Below, piece by piece: positions 5,480-7,389 of a stretch of DNA of 7,389 nucleotides. A program made the translations under genes and the position numbers. The notes under the pieces were generated by a model. That model did no database searches, was not told where the DNA came from, and worked only from the letters and a program-made list of their open reading frames with translations. This DNA is from Thermoanaerobaculales bacterium (GTDB lineage Bacteria > Acidobacteriota > Thermoanaerobaculia > Thermoanaerobaculales > Sulfomarinibacteraceae): contig JALOKS010000191.1 in the NCBI GenBank assembly GCA_025456385.1, positions 1-7,389 of the forward strand, in the 5' to 3' direction. Numbering within the stretch: position 1 is the stretch's first letter; each line of letters begins with the position of its first letter.

Positions 5480-7133
5480 CAGCTGCTCGAGCTCGGCCTC
5501 GGAGAGCCGGAAGCGGTCCCACGCCTTCTGGGTGAGGAAGGTCGGTGAACCAGAACACGGCCTCGCCCTTGAAGGCCCAGCGCGGCACCGCGTCCTCGTA
5601 GCCGCTCGCGGTCAGGTTGACGAGCTCGCCGGCGCCCGACGACGGGATCAGGCCGACCTCCGAGGACCACCGCCTGGGGCTCAGGAACTCGACCGCGAAC
5701 CACTTCCCGTCGGGCGACCACTCGTACCACTGATCGCCGTCGGCGTAGGAGTAGTTGACGTCGCCGGGCAGGATGGTGCGGATCGCTCCCGACGCCAGGT
5801 TGAGGACCTTGAGCGCCGTGCGCTCCTCGAGGAAGGCCACCTCGGTGCCGTCGGGCGAGAAACGGGGCTGGAAGGTTTCGAGCTCGGTGACCAGGACCGG
5901 CTTCTCCTCGAAGGCGGTGGCGTTGAAGAAGCTCGGCTCCGCGTCGTCAACGAGGTCGGTACGGTAGAGGTTCCAGCTGCCGCCGCGCTCGGAGGCGTAG
6001 AGCAGGCTGCGGCCGTCGGGGTGGAAGCTGACCGAGCGCTCCTGCTCGGGGGTGTCGGTGATGCGGCGGGTGTCGCCGTGCTTGGTCGAGGTGACGAAGA
6101 CCTCGCCGCGGGCGACGAACGCGATTTCCTTGCCGTCGGGCGAGAGTTCGAAGTCGCTGATCTCGCGGCCCACGTCCACGTGCTCGACCAGGTTGTGGCG
6201 GCTGTCGGCGGCGACCGTGACCTCGATCCGGCGGCTCGCCGCGGCGCCGGCCGGCAGGAGGTAGATGCCGCCGTCCCAGCCGTAGCACAGGTCGCCGGCC
6301 CGCGAGACGCTCAGGAAGCGCACCGGGTGCGTGTCGTGGTGGGTGATCTGGACCGGTGCGGCTCCCGCGGCGAGGGCCAGGCTCCAGATGTTGAAGGTCC
6401 CGTCGCGCTCCGAGAGGAAGTAGAAGCTGCTCTCATCGGGCGCCCACACCGGCTGCCGGTCGTCGGCGCCGAAGGCGGTGAGCCGGGTGTGCGCGCCGCT
6501 CGCCCTGTCGTAGAGCCAGACGTCGCGGGCGAAGGACGAGGTGTCGTGCTTGCGCCACTCGCTCTCGAGGCCCTTCTCGTCGGAGTAGAGCATGCGGGCG
6601 CCGGCGGCGTCCCAGACGGCGAACATCGCCGGGGTCGTGAGGACCTGCCGCGGCATGCCGCCGGCGACGGCCACCTCGTAGAGCTCGGGCTGGGCGCTGT
6701 TGCGCGGGTAGCCGACCATGGCGCGGGCGTCGAGCCGACCTGAGGCGAACAGGACCCGCTCGCCGTCGGGCGTGAAGCTCGAGGGGACGTCGTCGGCGGA
6801 GTGGAAGCTGAGGCGGGTCGCCGCGCCGCCCGCGGCGGGCATGACGAAGACGTCGTAGTTGCCGTAGCGGTCGGAGGCGAAGGCGATCCGCGAGCCGTCG
6901 GGAGACCACACGGGCATGAAGTCGTGCGCCGCGTGCACCGTCAGCTGGGTCGCCAGGCCGCCGGCGACCGGCGCCCGCCACAGGTCGCCGCGGAAGCTGA
7001 AGGCGACGCTCCCGCCGTCGGGCGAGATGGCCGGGTAGCGCAGCCAGAGGTCGTCATCGGCGGCGGCCGGCCCGGCCATGGCCACGACGGCAGAGAGGGC
7101 GATCGCCACGAGCACCGGAGTTCGAGACTGCAT
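5418..7133 (-). CDS. N-terminal half of tricorn-type peptidase (signal peptide and WD40-like propeller)
   Basis: This frame encodes 571 residues from the ATG at 7133, of which about 531 are genuine; the Gly/Arg/Gln-rich last 40 (after WFTD) are out-of-frame readthrough of the charged linker. Residues 1-25 are a Sec signal peptide: Arg near the start, a hydrophobic core (VLVAIALSAVVAMA) and a likely cut after Ala25 (PAAA/DDD). No lipobox Cys is present, so the protein is expected in the periplasm. The rest is a run of PD40/WD40-like blades (SPDGGSVAF, SPDGSRIAF, TPDGERVLF, SPDGKEIAF, HPDGRSLLY, SPDGTEVAF, SPDGKWFAV), which in tricorn form the propellers that gate peptides to the active site. 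The start at 7133 is chosen for its Shine-Dalgarno sequence and signal peptide; a reading extending upstream to 7370 is only translation of the heptamer repeats. Expressed alone it would be a propeller without a protease. Confidence 0.9.
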   Translation of the reverse strand: MQSRTPVLVAIALSAVVAMAGPAAADDDLWLRYPAISPDGGSVAFSFRGDLWRAPVAGGLATQLTVHAAHDFMPVWSPDGSRIAFASDRYGNYDVFVMPAAGGAATRLSFHSADDVPSSFTPDGERVLFASGRLDARAMVGYPRNSAQPELYEVAVAGGMPRQVLTTPAMFAVWDAAGARMLYSDEKGLESEWRKHDTSSFARDVWLYDRASGAHTRLTAFGADDRQPVWAPDESSFYFLSERDGTFNIWSLALAAGAAPVQITHHDTHPVRFLSVSRAGDLCYGWDGGIYLLPAGAAASRRIEVTVAADSRHNLVEHVDVGREISDFELSPDGKEIAFVARGEVFVTSTKHGDTRRITDTPEQERSVSFHPDGRSLLYASERGGSWNLYRTDLVDDAEPSFFNATAFEEKPVLVTELETFQPRFSPDGTEVAFLEERTALKVLNLASGAIRTILPGDVNYSYADGDQWYEWSPDGKWFAVEFLSPRRWSSEVGLIPSSGAGELVNLTASGYEDAVPRWAFKGEAVFWFTDLPHPEGVGPLPALRGRARAAEGEGERGRGGQGQGQRQGQG

Positions 7134-7137
7134 GAGA

Positions 7138-7146
7138 CTCCCCCTT
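7138..7146 (-). promoter_or_regulatory. Ribosome binding site fixing the tricorn start
   Basis: On the minus strand AAGGGGGAG (7146-7138) lies 4 nt before the ATG at 7133-7131. It is the only clear Shine-Dalgarno sequence near the start of this gene and decides the start in favour of MQSRTP over the much longer upstream-extended reading. Confidence 0.65.
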
Positions 7147-7186
7147 GAACGACAGCTCGCGCGCCGACGGACGGCGGCGTCCTGAG

Positions 7187-7192
7187 AGTGTA
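7187..7192 (-). promoter_or_regulatory. Weak candidate -10 element of the tricorn gene
   Basis: TACACT on the minus strand (7192-7187) matches the -10 consensus at 4 of 6 positions, 53 bp before the ATG at 7133. No acceptable -35 is seen 16-18 bp upstream, where the sequence is around GAACCC. It is listed only because a promoter is expected here. Confidence 0.2.
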
Positions 7193-7229
7193 CGCAGGCG
7201 GGAGCCGGGGGGTTCTCGGCCGGCCACGC

Positions 7230-7257
7230 AGATGCGAGATACGAGATGCGAGATTCG
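7230..7257. repeat. Heptamer repeat array A (AGATNCG x 4)
   Basis: Four contiguous 7-bp units: AGATGCG, AGATACG, AGATGCG, AGATTCG. Only the fifth base varies (G, A, G, T). The array is followed by CCGCCCGCCC (7261-7270). It is intergenic, about 97 bp upstream of the tricorn start. Confidence 0.9.
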
Positions 7258-7278
7258 AGGCCGCCCGCCCACAAAGCC

Positions 7279-7313
<35 letters not shown>

Positions 7314-7325
7314 CCCACCCGCCCC

Positions 7326-7355
7326 TTGACAATCTGCGAGCGGAACCGATGTTCT
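7326..7355 (+). promoter_or_regulatory. Candidate sigma-70 promoter pointing out of the window
   Basis: TTGACA at 7326-7331 is a perfect -35 hexamer on the plus strand. At 17-18 bp spacing the -10 would be around ATGTTC/TGTTCT (7349-7355), a poor match. It sits in a 46-bp non-repeat island between arrays B and C and would fire through array C towards whatever lies beyond the window. The downstream gene is not visible. Confidence 0.3.
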
Positions 7356-7357
7356 GG

Positions 7358-7389
<32 letters not shown>

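Larger units (their letters stand above)
3887..7133 (-). pseudogene. Tricorn-type S41 peptidase gene, interrupted by frame change and apparent deletion at about 5540
   Basis: This is one gene read in two frames. From the ATG at 7133 the first frame gives 531 residues up to WFTD (last codon 5543-5541). One extra C (5540) follows. Tricorn homology then resumes in the other frame at TTC 5539 (FLTQKAWDRFRLSE) and runs 550 residues to the TGA at 3889-3887. In tricorn relatives, as I recall them, a segment resembling RDGxRSHGSWG...DVYAxF joins these two blocks. It is absent here, so the lesion looks like a deletion of about 50-60 bp whose length is not a multiple of three, rather than a one-base error. 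Joined, the protein is 1081 residues, close to the Thermoplasma tricorn protease (1071). The catalytic residues would fall at His769, Ser986, Asp987 and Glu1043, near tricorn His746, Ser965, Asp966 and Glu1023. Both halves otherwise look conserved, so the break is recent or is an assembly artefact. Confidence 0.8.

Noticed and set aside
3872..5548. Plus-strand open frame (558 residues) opposite the tricorn C half, ending in a Leu/Val-rich stretch resembling a membrane segment
   Set aside because: The hydrophobic run is the antisense reading of the Lys/Asp/Glu-rich linker at 5399-5479 (CTT, CTC and GTC codons). It is an artefact of the repeat.
5525..5560. Programmed ribosomal frameshift in the tricorn gene
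   Set aside because: No slippery heptamer is seen at the junction, and a programmed shift would not explain the missing conserved segment.

Overview
This very GC-rich window (guanine and cytosine dominate third codon positions throughout) looks like chromosomal DNA of a free-living bacterium. The mix of genes fits an Acidobacteriota or Myxococcota-like lineage: a secreted lysyl-endopeptidase-like protease with a MopE-type Asp-rich tail, a large tricorn-type S41 peptidase, and heptameric intergenic repeats. That placement is inferred from gene style only; no rRNA or other phylogenetic marker is present. No tRNA, rRNA, CRISPR array, insertion sequence or phage gene was seen.

Layout: (1) 2-1399, plus strand: the 3' part of a secreted S1 serine protease. 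Its start and signal peptide lie upstream of the window. It ends in a MopE-like Asp-rich module and a small six-cysteine knottin-like tail. (2) 1440-3761, minus strand, convergent with the first gene across 40 bp: a complete 773-residue fusion of an aminoglycoside-phosphotransferase-fold kinase and a class III PLP aminotransferase-fold enzyme. The architecture suggests a kinase/phospho-lyase acting on an amino alcohol or hydroxy-amino acid. (3) 3887-7133, minus strand: a tricorn-type periplasmic peptidase split into two frames at about 5540. The N-terminal propeller half (signal peptide, good Shine-Dalgarno sequence) and the C-terminal PDZ/S41 half are both well preserved, but the join has a frame change and appears to lack about 18 residues. 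(4) 7134-7389: a 5' intergenic region with three arrays of a 7-bp repeat. Two are in one orientation, in a roughly 50-bp higher-order repeat; one is inverted and runs off the window. A consensus TTGACA lies between the second and third.

All three genes can be read as peptide or amino-acid scavenging: extracellular proteolysis, periplasmic peptide trimming, and phosphorylation plus elimination of an amino alcohol. There is no direct evidence that they work as one pathway. A GC-rich hairpin behind the tricorn gene suggests that it and the kinase/aminotransferase are transcribed separately. The points most worth following are the broken tricorn gene, the kinase-lyase fusion, and the switch in orientation of the heptamer arrays. 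I see no convincing wholly new multi-gene system here.
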